A stretch of DNA of 64,000 nucleotides from positions 18,098,965 to 18,162,964 of the forward strand of contig OY720642.1 of NCBI GenBank assembly GCA_963169105.1. The letters run 5' to 3'. Both the position numbers and the translations under genes were made by a program. Under the pieces are notes generated by a model, which made no database searches, was not told the origin of the DNA, and worked only from the letters and a program-made list of their open reading frames with translations. The stretch's first letter is position 1. Every line of letters starts with the position of its first letter. Of this stretch, positions 9,801 through 22,409 are shown in pieces. Source of the stretch: Ceriagrion tenellum. Its lineage: Eukaryota; Arthropoda; Insecta; Odonata; Coenagrionidae.

Positions 9801-12800
9801 AATTAAATTAAAAAGAAGCAAAAGTACGCTAATATACTTGTTAGTTAGAGAACATAAATCATCAAAACAATATCAGACTTCTTTCGCCGATGGTTTCCCT
9901 GTGAAAAGAAAGTTTAATTTCAAACATATCCTTTCGCTTCAACGAACAGGCATAGATAAGTGAGACTACATGAAATGATAAGGTCATTGCTGCCTAATTG
10001 GTCCCACAACGCTTCTTTGATCAATAAACACGAGATTGGAACCCATTCCTAATCATCGACTAATTACAAGGAATCGCGTTCATCCATATTCAGCAATTCT
10101 TGCCTTGGTGAGCATATTCGAAGCCATCGATCGAAGCACGCTTTTGATCACGGATAACCAACCATTGCATTTCCCTGGATGAACAACAGCAGTAGACAAA
10201 TTGGGAAATGAAGGCAGATAATCATCAACTGCTGTCGGCAAATAAAGACCAAACGCAGAGAGAGACAATAAATCCAACGCCAAAGTGCAAATTCTTTTGA
10301 ATTCTATTCCCAACTCGCTTCGCCATTATCATAATGAGACATGCATGGGCTGACTGACCGCGCAAAGCAAAACCTCTCTGGAACCCCAAAAACAAACCAT
10401 TTCCATTGCAGCGGGAGGAGTGATAACAAAGCTCTAAATTAAGGTGGGATGGGTGAATGAACGCGACATCGGAGGGCCGCTGGTTTTATTTTTCTCTATC
10501 CGGGATTTTATTAGGGAAGAGACGCGAAGTGTGGGACATGGTACGGACCCGGACTGCGGCTTGGGCCGTGGATTGGCACAGGTGACTAGAGGGTGAGGGG
10601 GAGGTAGGGAGACGCCGAAAGGTGGACCGGGAACCGCAACGTTCTGGACGGGAGGTGAACGCGAGGAGCCAACGCCGAGGGTGGATTGGCAGAGAACCAC
10701 GGAACACGACAGACGCAAACGAGAGGCGTACGGTGGCAAGAGGGAGCCACTAGGCTAGGGACGATGAGGGGAAAGAGGAGGAGGGTTTCACATGCAACGG
10801 CTGTGAGCTCACCGATGCGTCAACTACGCTCCCTTTCGCTCCACAATCCGCACCCTCACCCCCTCCCCTTTTAAATCCACCCCATACTCTCAATCTCCCT
10901 TCCCCCAGAACACGAGATTCGCGACCACTTTCGGAGAGGGAAAAAAATCGACGTTTCAGCTCCCCTCCACGTCGTCTGTTTCCCCTTCAACCCTCTCGAC
11001 GAGACTCCCGAGCTCCGTCACTCGTCCGTGACATTCGCCAAACGCCAACACGTCCGTGAACAGCAGGAAAAAACAAAATGACAAAGGTTACGAAAAAAAT
11101 TCCCCCGTGTTCGCGATTAAGAATAACAAATTAATCCCATTCATCATGGGACACTTCGTCGAAATAACGGCGTCTGTTTTCGCTATTCTTCTGTTTCTGA
11201 ATTGGCCAAATGCTTCGGCCGTAGAGCGCTTTGAGAGTGAATTTTCGAAGTGAGAAATGTTACCTCCAATAACGCAATAAGGTCTGGGGTTCAACGTGGG
11301 GAAAGAGGACCCGCGGATGGTGTATTTCAGACCTCATACATTTCCGAAGAATCGGCGAAAAATGAAAATTTTGGCGAACCGTTCATAGCATCCCAAGTCA
11401 TGCATGGAAAACGACGAAGTCACATCAATTTATATGACCCGAGCTAAGATAAAACCTTCTTCCCGAAGGTTAAATAAAATAAACACAGCATTAATTAAGG
11501 AGTAACGGCTACAATTTAACCACTATTGTGTGATTATGGCGGCTAAACTTCCTAAAGTCTCGAAGTGCGTTCGCTCCATCTTCATAACAGCTCTCATATT
11601 TTTGGTACTAGCAGTTATTTATTACTTTCAAAGGGATTTAAATAAATAGACTGAGTTCATGGTTCTTGTACCTTACAGCGCACACAGACATATTTTAAAT
11701 GAGATGATAATTTTTTTCGGTCTATAATTCGCAGAAATATAAATTTATTTAAAGTAAAAACTACTTTCATTGAGTTCCTTGTTAAAATATTTCCTCCATA
11801 TATGTAAAAACTTAATTTCCAAAATGCGATTTAAAAGTAATATGAAAAGTAACTATCACCATACATCCGCTGAAACATTTCTTTTTCATCCATTATCCCC
11901 ATCTTTAAGAGTGGCACTAGACCATAGACGCTTTGCCAATACAACGGAAAATAGCAAAAATAAATAAAAATTCCTTCATTTAGGGAAAGCTTAACTCCAA
12001 ACAGCTACGCATTAAAAACAAAACCAGGTCATGAGACACAATACATAGTGAGATACGGTCATTTATTTTAAGGTATTTATTTACTTGCACAAGGAAAGTG
12101 AAAAAGTTTCACGAATTGAGACGGAAAAACCAAATTCGCAAAAACATCCGTGACTAGAGATTTCCATGTATGATTTTTTTTCGACCAAAAAGACAAGTTA
12201 TTTGGTCGGCCTTCCCCTTCTCAAACGACGTCGCTTTGTTCGGGACACTAGAGTGACCCTAAACGAGGAAAAGGGAGCGTCCAAGTTGACGTCTGTCACG
12301 TTGTAACGCTTATCCTCCTCTCACGCGGGTCCCGGCAGCAAACACCACAAACTTTTTTCCACGCGAGATTCAATGTTTTCAAGGGGCAAAAGATACTCAG
12401 TGATCAGTTATTCAGCTCTTTCCCCACACTCTGCACAACGGCAGGAGTTCAACGCGAAACACATCATTCCCGCTCCCCCCCTCTCTCTTTCGCCACCTCG
12501 CACTCTTGCTTCACCGAAACCCCATTCCCCCGTGGAAACCTGGGAGAACACACTCGAAAGACAACTCTATGGAGACATTCCCGCTTATGCCTGGGTGAAA
12601 AAAAATACGAGAGCATCCGCAGTGCTCACTTTCGTATAAGTTTAGAAAAGGAAAAAAGGATAAAATAGGATGGAAAATGAGAGAGGAAGGAAGAGCATTG
12701 AGTCAAGTGAGCTGGAGGGAGGCTGAAAAGGTGAATCGTGCGCGAAAGCACAAGCCAACACGCCCAGAAGCGATGATGAAGAAAGCTCGCATCTCTAAGT

Positions 12801-14631
12801 CCCTTAAGCAGACGAGTGGTGATGGGAGAAGAGGATTTGTCATTATGCGGCACAAAAGCTAATGCCACTGGGTTACGACATAGTAGAGTCAATTATAAAC
12901 TTTTGTACAGCAGCATAAAGCAGAAAAATAATTAGGCTGGGATACGATATGCCGAGGCAACAATTTTTATTCGTCATTGCTATTTCAATTGTATATAAGA
13001 TACCATTAGTCTTTCATTTTTATCATTCACACGCAATCTTTAAGTATTAGCTCTCTGATCTAGGTTAATGGGTGTCCCTTTACACGAATGGATTTCTTCA
13101 GATCTGAAAGGTAGTCGATTCGTAAGTTGATGATGCGTAAGTAAGTAGTAAGCATCTTTCTTTAAGAGTGATGTATATCGTAGAGAGAACAATTACGATA
13201 CAATCATAGATCAAATACAGGTGAAAGCATTGCGAAACTATCACAACCGCTTCAATCGTGATCTCTATCGCTATCAGTCAAAATAACTGTCCATGGACAA
13301 TTTCGGAATTATTTCAATGACCTTGATCGATATGATCGATTATGTTGAAGTACTAGTTTTTGAAACAAAGAATTTAACCATTTAAGATGAAAACACTGAT
13401 ATCTTCCAGTGTCCCTCTTTGCATACATATGAGAATAGGTGAACATATATTGCCTCGAGCTGTGAATTGAGCATTCCATGACCGCGTGGTGTCTTTGAAT
13501 TTTCAAATCTCGGGATTGAGTTTACTTCATGATGAAGACCGAAGACGTAGTGTGTGGTCGTTATTGGGAAGCAAAATGATGATCAGACAAGAGGCTATGA
13601 GTCGCGAGAAAGACAATTCGAAGAGTAAAAAAAAGAAACAATGACCGAGAATTAAACACTAAGAAGCTAATAAAACGCGCGCTCTGCCCGAAGCAAGTTC
13701 ACTGCCGACACAAAACAACTCCCAGTCACCTCTCTCTCTCTCTCTCCTGACTCCGCAAAAGAAGAGCAGTAAATCTCCCCCGCGAAAGTCCCTTTCCTTA
13801 TTCCCGGCGTTTCCCAACTCTGCCTCCGCCGAAGTTTCTCTAAACATCCCGCGCACACAGCCCATGGTTTCACCACCTCCCTCCGCCAACCACTCTTCTC
13901 CCTCTCTCTCCCTCGAAGCCCCCTCCAAGCCGCACTCCCACAAATAGCGCACGCACAAAGCACCGCTTTTGTTTTCACATAAAACCCCATTCAACTTTAA
14001 CACATAAATAATTCCCAACAATCCGGTTGCACACTCTCTTCAGAGTCCGCCCTCAGTGGCTCAGCTGCTTCATTTCCCAGGCAATCCCACCCCGACCCCC
14101 CGTGTGGCATCGTGCGAACTCCGCCAAAGATTCTCCAACTGCACACCCTTCCGTCACTTAACCGCCACGAGTCGTCCTCGCCTCTGCATCACTTTGCAAG
14201 ACCGCAACAACCCAATGCGCTCACACGGATAGGCTATGAGTGTGCAGGAACTCAACCGCCCGGTTCAAAACGGAGGAAAAGTTCTATCCGTAAACCCATA
14301 TCGCAAGAAAACACTTGCATCATCAACACACTTCAATAAAGCACAATAACAAAGTAAACGGTTCCCGAAATTTCTCAGAACAGGTTTATCATGTCGAAAT
14401 AGAGGAAACGCCAGTGCTCTCGTATAGAATTCATTTTAACTTGTTACACACCGCGCTCCATCGCTTTAAGTCATTTATAATATCAATAACGTCAACATAA
14501 CTTTACAGTTGAAAATGACACAAACATTGGAAACGCATCGTATTCAAACTCAAAATAAAGAGTGAACACTAGGACTATTTCCTTTGTTACAATAACGCAT
14601 ATGCAAGGGTTAAACACAATAAGCCACTTTC
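6874..14631. other. Long unannotated stretch, no supported gene
   Basis: No reading frame over 150 codons and no recognisable domain. Compositional blocks stand out: 8560-9190 is CpG-rich and strongly purine-rich on the plus strand, with a G run near 8830; 10540-10900 is GC-rich; 12660-12800 is purine-rich; 13680-13960 is pyrimidine-rich. Minus-strand frames at 8488-8922 and 13659-14021 exist because of this skew. 11460-12200 and 12900-13600 are plain AT-rich DNA. Confidence 0.5.
13732..13747. repeat. (CT)8 microsatellite
   Basis: A short perfect CT dinucleotide run lies inside a pyrimidine-rich block. Confidence 0.85.
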
Positions 14632-15347
14632 ATGGTCCAAATGTCGAACTTTGCTCGGTATACAATTGAAAGCACGACGACTAAAGCTTTTAAAGTATTA
14701 CATTTTTTTATGAGAACCATGGGAAAAAGCTGCACCAGCACTGAAGATGTTGCCTATAAAACATTTGTAAGGCCTATTTTAGAATACGGGGGGTCAGTTT
14801 GGGATCCTTATTTGGGGCAGAACATAAAACAACAGTCAAAAGTTCAGCGTCTAACCGCAAGATTTGTGACGGGAAATTTTAAAAGGAGGGCCAGAATAAC
14901 GGAGATGATGAACGCACTGGGATAGGAATCACTTGAATCAAGGAGGAGGAAAGCGCGGCTAAAGGGCATTTTCAAAACATACATTGGTGATCCTGCGTGG
15001 AGGGACATCACAAATCGATTTAAAAAAACCGCATTATTTGGCAAGGAAAGACCACATAAACAAGATAAGAGCCTCCGAGACAGCTATCAAATACAATAAA
15101 ATATTCTTTCCTGCATCGGGGGATAGGGGATTGGAACGGTCTACCAGAGGTAGTTTTCGTGCCCCTCCCGCAAAACTTAAAGACGCTCATGAGAAGGTTG
15201 AATAAAATTGTATGGTAAGGGTTTTTTTCCTCTATGTTTCTTTTCTTTGAAATTCCATGTATTTGTGTTTTTCTATAGCAATTTTGATTTTTTAACTTGA
15301 GTAAAACCGACTTATAATGTTATTTTATTAATAATAATAATACATAA
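14632..15347 (+). pseudogene. LINE ORF2 C-terminal fragment with 3' tail
   Basis: A 5'-truncated non-LTR retrotransposon. The first block reads AYKTFVRPILEYGGSVWDPY, then KVQRLTARFVTG and RITEMMNALG. A TAG follows at the position where relatives have Trp, and the frame continues with ESLESRRRKARL. After frameshifts, the closing motif DWNGLPEVVFVPLPQNLKTL is readable and ends at TAA 15216-15218. This is the thumb-to-C-terminus part of a CR1/Jockey-type reverse-transcriptase protein. The catalytic FADD region lies upstream of the truncation and is absent. An A/T-rich 3' UTR ends in an AAT microsatellite at 15328-15341, typical of these LINE tails. The copy is inactive. Family assignment beyond non-LTR retrotransposon is tentative. 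Confidence 0.85.
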
Positions 15348-18300
15348 ATAAAAGTGAGAAAATTATGCATGCATTTTTCCTTATACACGGATATTAAATA
15401 TTTCCACCAATGCACATTTAAAACTCCCTCTTGCGCTCACACCCAAAGAGTTGAGCTTTTGAATTGATTCAGAACAGATCGTCGAATATACACGAACGAT
15501 AAACATCGTACTGACACCTTTTCACATAATTCTCTCTCTGATCAAAGCCGCGGAAACCTCACAACAAAATTCATGACTTGTCTTTGACATGACTCGCGGA
15601 CGTCACACACTACTGAAGGTTCAAGGAGGTCCAGAATCAGGGAAAAGACAAAAATCAGGAGAAAAATTGACTTCAGGAAAAAGCAACCCCAACTAACACC
15701 TGAGGGTATCAAACATTTTTCATTAAGTTTTGACTAATTGCGCGGCATTTAAGAAAAGTGTGCTCCACATCCAGAAACCATGAACACGATAAAACGGATA
15801 TTGGTATTTCATCGAATATCGACCAATGGAAATCGATTACCTAGAGACATTTATTGATAAACTAAAGACAGTGGGCATGGAAATACTTCTTTCTCCGATA
15901 CCCTTGAATGTGACGAACGACTTCGTTTTTAGTCCCACTCAATAATTTTCTCTCCATCTTCCTCACTATAATCTTCCATCAATTCCTTCGACACCCCAAT
16001 ACTGCAAAATCTTAAATATGAAAATACTCCAGGTCATTCTAGTCTCTTACAGCAACTCTCTTCTGCTTAAACCAAGTGCATCTTGATCCTGTCTCCGCAG
16101 ATTCTGCTTTGAACACCATTAAGCGTAACAATAAAACTTGGGGTAACCCTTTGTACTTTCATATCTTATTCAAAACCAAGGTGAATATCTAAAACTGTGA
16201 TGAAAAAATTTAATTCAGGTGATGAAGAATATCTATTCCAAATAACACTTTTGACGGAACACCTCTCACAACTTTTTATTTAGTTAAAAGCTGCCACTCT
16301 ACCCAGATAAAGATTCTTCTAAGGATCTTAGAAATGCACGGCCACTCCGGGGAATCAAATTTCCATTCTAAGGAATTATGAGCCCCTTAACGAAAGACTT
16401 AATTAATGATCCATCATGCCATTCACGATCCTTTGTAGAAAAATGACAAAGGAAAGACAGCCATTTTGAACTCATTTCTTGCGAAGAGTGAAATTGTATT
16501 AAGAAGCCAAGAAGAGGAAAGGCCCACAACAAATGGAGCAAGAGTTCAGGCAAAACGAAATCGATTGCTGTGAGGAAGAGGATGAAAAGGATTTAGTAAA
16601 CTGAGGAAGAGTAAGAACAAGAGAGCACTCAGCGGATAATTGGGGAAAAAGCCTTGCTTAATTACAATCATTCGGGGCGAGCAGGAATAACGCTGAAGGG
16701 GGTTAGGAAACGAAACGGAGAGGAAGGGAAACTCAGAGGATTGACTGACGCGATGACGAAGGGGAAAGGTCCGAAAACAAGCAAAGAGAGCAATTCCACT
16801 TAAAGGGAGCGGAGCAAGCAGCAAGCAAGGAGGAAAAGAAATGAGTGATGCGCGGAGTTAGGAAGTGAAGGGCAAAGCAAAGCTCCGCCAGCAATGTTTA
16901 AAGATGAGGCAAGCGGCTCTCGACTGGGAGCACAGGCCGGAGGGGGGGAGGAAAGGATAAATATCAAGGAATGGAAGAAACGCCTCGGAAGCTAAATCCT
17001 TCAGAAAAAGTAAAGACGATGAGCAGCTTTAAAGAGAGAGAGATTAATTTTTTACGAGGATTTGACGGCCGGGAAAAAATAAAACTTAAGCTACGAACCG
17101 AGGTGAAAAATGGGTCACGGTTAGGGAGGCGAACGATGAAAAGGAGGAAAAATAATAGTTTCAAAAATAGACACATTGCGTCATACTACGACAACGGCGG
17201 TTATAAATGGCGCAAAGCGTGGATGGCGGGATAATGGGGAATCGTTACACCGGAAAAGGAAATGCGCAGGTGAGGCAGGCCGCATAGAAGTAGAAAGAGT
17301 TGCGAGGATAGCTTTAATTTCTTCTTCTTGCGAGAGAAGTGAAGGGGAAGGACGTTAGGCAGTTGGAACGTGGGAGATGTTTGGGGATCATGGAGAGGGC
17401 AAGGGAGCTCCGGAGGTTACAGCGAAATGAAATGAAGAGAAGACGAGTGAGGAGGGAGAGGACGGAAAGGACGAAGAGGAAGACGCTCGGAGGTGGAATG
17501 GAAGGGCAGAGAACAGAGAGAGTAGGATGAAGAGAAGGGACAAAAGAGGGGGGAAGAGGAAGAAACGCCGAAGGAAAGTCTTTAATGTCCGAAGAACGAA
17601 TGAGAGAGGAGATAGAGAACGAGTAATAGAAGGAGGATATGCGAAGGCGAGCGCGCTTTAATTCCACCAATGAGAAGATGGGAACATAACGACTGAGTTG
17701 TCTTAGAAAATGAGGCGAGGAGGGGTTTTTGGGGGGGGATGGTCCGAAGCGAGGGTCGGAGTGGAAAAAGGTGGAAATGAAAAGCGGAGCGAAAGCTGGG
17801 AATGTACGGGAGTGCACGGGGGAAAGTGGGGGAAACATTTTTTCGGAATTTCTTTCGAACGAGATTACAATCGTTACGTTCCTCATTTCTTTCATATTCC
17901 TCGCCAGGTAAACCGCCACGGCAGCAGCCCTTGGTGCAAAAGAAACCAGATCTGAGAGTCAGGACTGAAAGAGAAAATAGGATTTCGACAGAATTTTAAC
18001 GAAATGGAAAAAGCCACGTAGAAATGGGTGAAAGGAAAGATAATAGAATACAAGCCGGGAGAATTGGTACATTTTTAATATTAGGAATAAGAACTGAGAA
18101 TAAGACGGTTAAAACAAAGTAGAATAAATTGGATAAAATTCCCTCACTACCCTCTTTAAAACCTGGAATAATCAAGTACGGAAGTACCGCGGCTGGGCTT
18201 TGTGGCACTTGGGTACGTGAAAAGAAAAGAGGAAGCGGCAAGGTTGAAATAATATCTCAAAAGCAACAAACAAATAAATGACAAATCTAAGGGGTGAAAG

Positions 18301-18416
18301 TTTTAAAAATCGTCTACCACGTGATACCTACATCAAAACAAAATGGGGATTATCTGGGTTAAAAATAAAACACAAAGTAACCCACCTCTATAATTGTTGG
18401 CATCATTGTAAATGAT
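15348..18416. other. Unannotated; purine-rich block 16500-17800
   Basis: 15.35-16.5 kb is AT-rich and featureless. From about 16500 to 17800 the plus strand is strongly purine-rich (GAAGG, GGAAA, GAGAG). This produces the longest open frame of the window, 201 codons on the minus strand at 17314-17919, whose product is low-complexity S/P/F/L with no domain. I do not call it a gene. Confidence 0.5.
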
Positions 18417-18715
18417 GTACTAGCTTCACGAATAAATAATACAAGTTCCTTGGTAACTTTGTGTTATTCCATTTTTCAGAGAATTTAATGGTAACTTTTA
18501 AAATACCACAGACTTATAAACGCACGATCCGGGTTTCAACGCTTAAGCGTCATTTTCAGGTCGATACAATGCCTGAAGATGACGCTTAAGCGTTGAAATC
18601 CGGGTCGTGTGTTTATAAGTCTGTGGTATTGTAAAAGTTACCATTAAATTCTCTGAAAAATGGAATAACACAAAGTTACCAAGGAACTTGTATTATTTAT
18701 TCGTGAAGCTAGTAC
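18417..18715. repeat. Palindromic foldback element A, Penelope-related motif
   Basis: Two 144-bp arms (18417-18560 and 18572-18715) are inverted copies with few mismatches, separated by 11 bp. At the inner end of the right arm lie CTGAAGA (18573-18579), T, a stem GACGC-TTAA-GCGTT, GAAAT, CCGG and GTC (18604-18606). The inverted left arm has the same layout with GAAAC. This order resembles a hammerhead ribozyme core, with an extra T after CTGAAGA. The motif TGTGGTAT further out resembles the TGTGGAA motif of the Penelope-like copy near 31 kb. No coding capacity. Common origin with that copy is inferred. Confidence 0.75.
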
Positions 18716-19723
18716 AGCTACCCACTGTAAATAATGCCGATGTCATATCTCTAAATAACTCATTTCAATTAATGCGCGCTATCTCCAAATAGCGACCCAC
18801 ATAATGATAGAGCGAAAGACACTTCTCTCCCGAACCAATTGCATCGACGGCAAAAAGGCCCAATTATTCATTCCAATCTCTTGCATAACGACAACGGCCA
18901 GGAAATAAATGGAGAGGCTATCGCAGACAAACTGATTACGAGGAAACAATTAAGATGTAAGACGACATTCCAAAGGAAAAGCAAAGGAGGAAGAGGCAAG
19001 GCCTACCGATTGGATTTCAATGCGAATCCGTGGGATTTGGGGCGATTAATGGGGGTGAAGAAATAAGACCGGCGACAGCAGGAGGAGTAAGGGGAAAAGA
19101 GCACTTCGTTTATTTCTTATTACACACAACCTAAATGTGCATAATGGCTAAACGGCTAATCAATGATATAAAATAACATGAAGGATGGAATAAAAAAACA
19201 AAATTAACTCGAAATCGGGGTAACACTGCCTTGTGCCGTTTGAAAAAAGATTGAAACTGAGGAAAAGAGGTCACGGGACGAATATGTTGATGAAAATATT
19301 TTCAAGCTGGGGTAAATTGGAAAAAAAGGGAAAGATGGTATTTTGGGATATGTTGGACACTTAACTTTCGTGTGGGTCGAGGAGAGATACGAATTGGAGA
19401 GAGAGGAGGTCTCGTGAACGAAGTTGTCCATTCATTAAATTAAGTAAGAATTTCACATCAGATCAAACAGATCAGGTGAGGGAGGAGAGGACTTCCCAGG
19501 TAAGACGAAATGGATTCTCAAGTTGAATTTCTGAGGGAGGGAATGCGATGACAGGCTATGGCTAGGACTGATCGTACAATTTAACATTATCAGAGTTGTC
19601 GTACTATAAACGTCTTACTATAAACTGTTTTAACAAGGGTTTGGAAATGCAGTGTATCGTGATAGATGTGTCATCTATCGTAGTGATCTGCCATGGTCGT
19701 AGTGATACCGGACCGAGAGAATA
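18716..19723. other. No supported gene
   Basis: AT-rich to purine-rich sequence with short frames that lack motifs. A small perfect hairpin, GATAGATG-TGT-CATCTATC, lies near 19660, just left of the GC-rich inverted-repeat element. Confidence 0.5.
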
Positions 19724-20263
19724 AGAGCTATATTTCACCGGGACACCATGGCGGCGCAATCAGTCGCCGCGACCAACCAAATGTATACAGATCTATAGAG
19801 AGTATCTCACCTGGTGTCCGCTTGGTTGCGCAACCAATTTGGTGGCGCGACCAGCATGGACGCGTGCACAGAATGTTACTGGCAGCGCCGCCACGCTGGT
19901 TGCGCCGCCACTAATTAGTATAGCGCTGTATGGTGTCTCACTCACTCGGCCGCCAGTCGCGCTGCCAGTGACGCCCCCTTCCCTCGCACTCTCCTCATTC
20001 ACACGCGTATAGCGTTGTTTTCAAGGCGTTTGTTTAGTAGCAGCGTGCGCTATGATGGATAATTTCGATACAAAAAAGTTTATTATCTGTTTATTTTTTA
20101 CCTTTCTTTTACTTCGTACGTACAGCATAAGTGCTAACTCGTCGACGTCCATTTTGATACAGTGGAGATTCTGGTGTCTCTATGGTGTCTCGGTTTGGTA
20201 GCTTAAAGACACAACGGTTGCGCGACTGGTTGCGTGGCCGTGGTGTACTAGTGAAATAGCACC
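19724..20263. mobile_element. GC-rich terminal-inverted-repeat element
   Basis: The left end reads AGAGCTATATTTCACCGGGA and continues with CACCATGG. The inverted right end reads GGTGCTATTTCACTAGTACA and continues with CCACGG, so the ends form an imperfect inverted repeat over about 45 bp. Inside are repeated modules of GGTTGCGC, GCGCGACC and TGGTGTC in both orientations, including near 19826, 19846, 19900, 20170 and 20217. There is no coding frame of note. The layout fits a MITE, perhaps of Harbinger type. The target duplication is not clear, so the ends are uncertain by a few bases and the superfamily is open. Confidence 0.6.
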
Positions 20264-21436
20264 CGTAGTTTACTCGTGACTTCCAATGAATGATCGCAGG
20301 CTTAAGCTACAAGGAAAAGGTCAAGACAACTCACTTGGCAGGGTTAATGCTTAACTCCCACGTTACAGAGAAGGAACGTAAAACTGAGGACCCTTTGGCG
20401 CCTTTCGTTTTCAGTAAGCCAATGCCTATTCCGCGTTTATATCCACTCTTCCCCAGATCCTGAAGAAATACTTAAACCTTCTACATCTTCACCAACCTAC
20501 CTTTCTATCCTTAAATTCATGAAAATAACCTCAGATTACGGACATCTCTCCTGATAACCAAGTAACCAACAGAATGAGGAATTAGGGGACGAAAGAAGAG
20601 GAGTGGGAGAAGAAAGGAAGTTCGAGAGACGTAGGAAAACCGTAAAAAATAACCCATATACTCGTCTGGGCCTGGAAGTGCGGAGTGGAAAAAGGACCAT
20701 TTCCTTCCAAACGGGAGACATCAAGAGAGTTAAGCTTGGAGAACGAGGCAGTGAATATGGACAGGAGACGCGGAAGAGTGTTCTATAGAAAAATTGAGGA
20801 TAAAAGAAGATAGCGGATGACTTGACAGGATTTCAGACTCGGAACTTCACGAAATACAAGAGTCGGCTCGGTAGAGCGTAATGAAATGAGATGTTATAAT
20901 CAGAAAAGAAGGCAAATAGAGATGAAATAGGGTGAAACAAGTCAAAGAGAAAGATGAAAGAGCAACATCAGAAGACGGAAAGGGCCTCATTCTTTGATTC
21001 GGTTCAAAGTAATATCGTGTGAGCCAATTAAGCTAATATCATCTAACAGGAACCAATCACGGAGGGAGCATAATAAATATCCTCACTACTGACACCACTT
21101 TAAGGTTTACGAAGTGTAAATGACCTTCGCCGTCGAAGCACCCATAAAAAACTTAATACTACTAATAATAATAAGATTTACGAACACGTTATGGACTCAT
21201 TTAACGCTACGTGACGGTGATATGGAAGGGAAAAAAAATTGGCGAAAGCTACTTAAGCCCACTTCCTAAGAGAATCAAATCAGGTTCCACGTCGTGGAGA
21301 TCGAGCAAGCACTTCGCTGGAAATACCCTGGGCCCATCAACCCCACCAAAAGGAAGTGGGTCTACACGAAAAGAAAATTAAAAAACGGAACGGAAAAAGA
21401 CATGACTCTAAGAGTAGGAACGTGAGATACAGAGAT
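20264..21436. other. No supported gene
   Basis: Mixed composition with a purine-rich part from about 20580 to 21000. No conserved motif, tRNA box or repeat partner seen. Confidence 0.5.
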
Positions 21437-21691
21437 ACGCTTACGAAACCCTCTTCTGTCAGGGGCAGCCATAGGGAAGAAGTTGTGATGATCCGACTGA
21501 GAATAGCGCACTGCGCCCTGACTCACTTAAACATCTTCACCGATGTGAAACACTTACTAAATGAATGTGAAAGGTGCCGGGGCTCTCTGCGAAACATAGA
21601 TGATATCAAGGGTGACCTAGAACATGTTTTAGTCAATAACCACGATGTCCTACGACGCGTTATTGAATTTTTAAAATGCATTGCCATATAA
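21437..21691 (+). pseudogene. LINE ORF2 C-terminal fragment, post-RNase H region
   Basis: The frame reads TKPSSVRGSHREEVVMIRLR, then IAHCALTHLNIFT, and ends VLRRVIEFLKCIAI before a TAA. 'REEV...RLRIGHxxLTH' followed by a Cys/His-containing segment and 'LLEFLKxIGI' is the usual end of Jockey- and I-type LINE proteins. Here the knuckle segment between LTH and the closing helix is shortened, and NECERC is its likely remnant. The 5' part is missing. The remnant ends 57 bp before a CAGGGTGGC MITE. LINE origin is fairly secure; the clade is inferred. Confidence 0.65.
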
Positions 21692-21748
21692 AATATCACT
21701 CATCATTTTGATCACTTGGTTGATTTACTTGGTCACTTGTTGAATTTA

Positions 21749-22404
21749 CAGGGTGGCTAATGATAACAAACTATCAAATTCCCTGACATTTCCCTGACTT
21801 TTCCCTGATGGCTTTACCAATTTCCATGACCGATCGCCTAAAGGTCACCTATTATTGGAATATTTTTTTCTGCCGAATTAAATTTTCAACGGCAGCTTTA
21901 AATGTTCTTTATTTTCTAATCATCGTCTCATATTTTTAGAACTGCAAACATGTATTTACTATAAGCTAGTGTGCTCCAGCTTCTTCTCGACCTTAGTTTC
22001 GGAAGTTAAAAAAAAACGGGAGGTAAAAATTTCCGAACAACATGGCCTCGGACTCCTTGTGATGAGCGTAATACATTGTGATCAAGATTTTTTGCACAAC
22101 TAGGCAAATATAGCGATAAGGATATACAAAAGGGATAAATTGTACGTCTGATTCAGAACTAAATAACTAAGATTCACAACTGAATACTCCACGAATTCCA
22201 TGCACGTCAGCGACGGACGTTAGTTTTAGTTGGTGAAGTAAAGGGTCGGAAAGACTGGCCAATAAACGTAATGGTATAAAAATAACGAGGATTCCTATTC
22301 CAGTTTCTCCCCGACTGTTACGAGAAATCCATGATTTTTTCATAAATTCAAAATTTCCTGACAATTCCAGGTTTTCCCGGTTTTCCTTGACGATCGCCAC
22401 CCTG
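21749..22404. mobile_element. CAGGGTGGC-ended MITE, copy 2
   Basis: A 656-bp copy starts CAGGGTGGCTAATGATA and ends GATCGCCACCCTG. It is flanked by a perfect 5-bp direct repeat ATTTA (21744-21748 and 22405-22409), which is good evidence for the ends and for a 5-bp target duplication. The internal sequence aligns with copies 1 and 3. Non-coding. Confidence 0.88.
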
Positions 22405-22409
22405 ATTTA

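Noticed and set aside
17314..17919. 201-codon minus-strand open frame, the longest in the window
   Set aside because: The product is low-complexity S/P/F/L. The frame follows from plus-strand purine bias and has no domain, signal or conserved motif.
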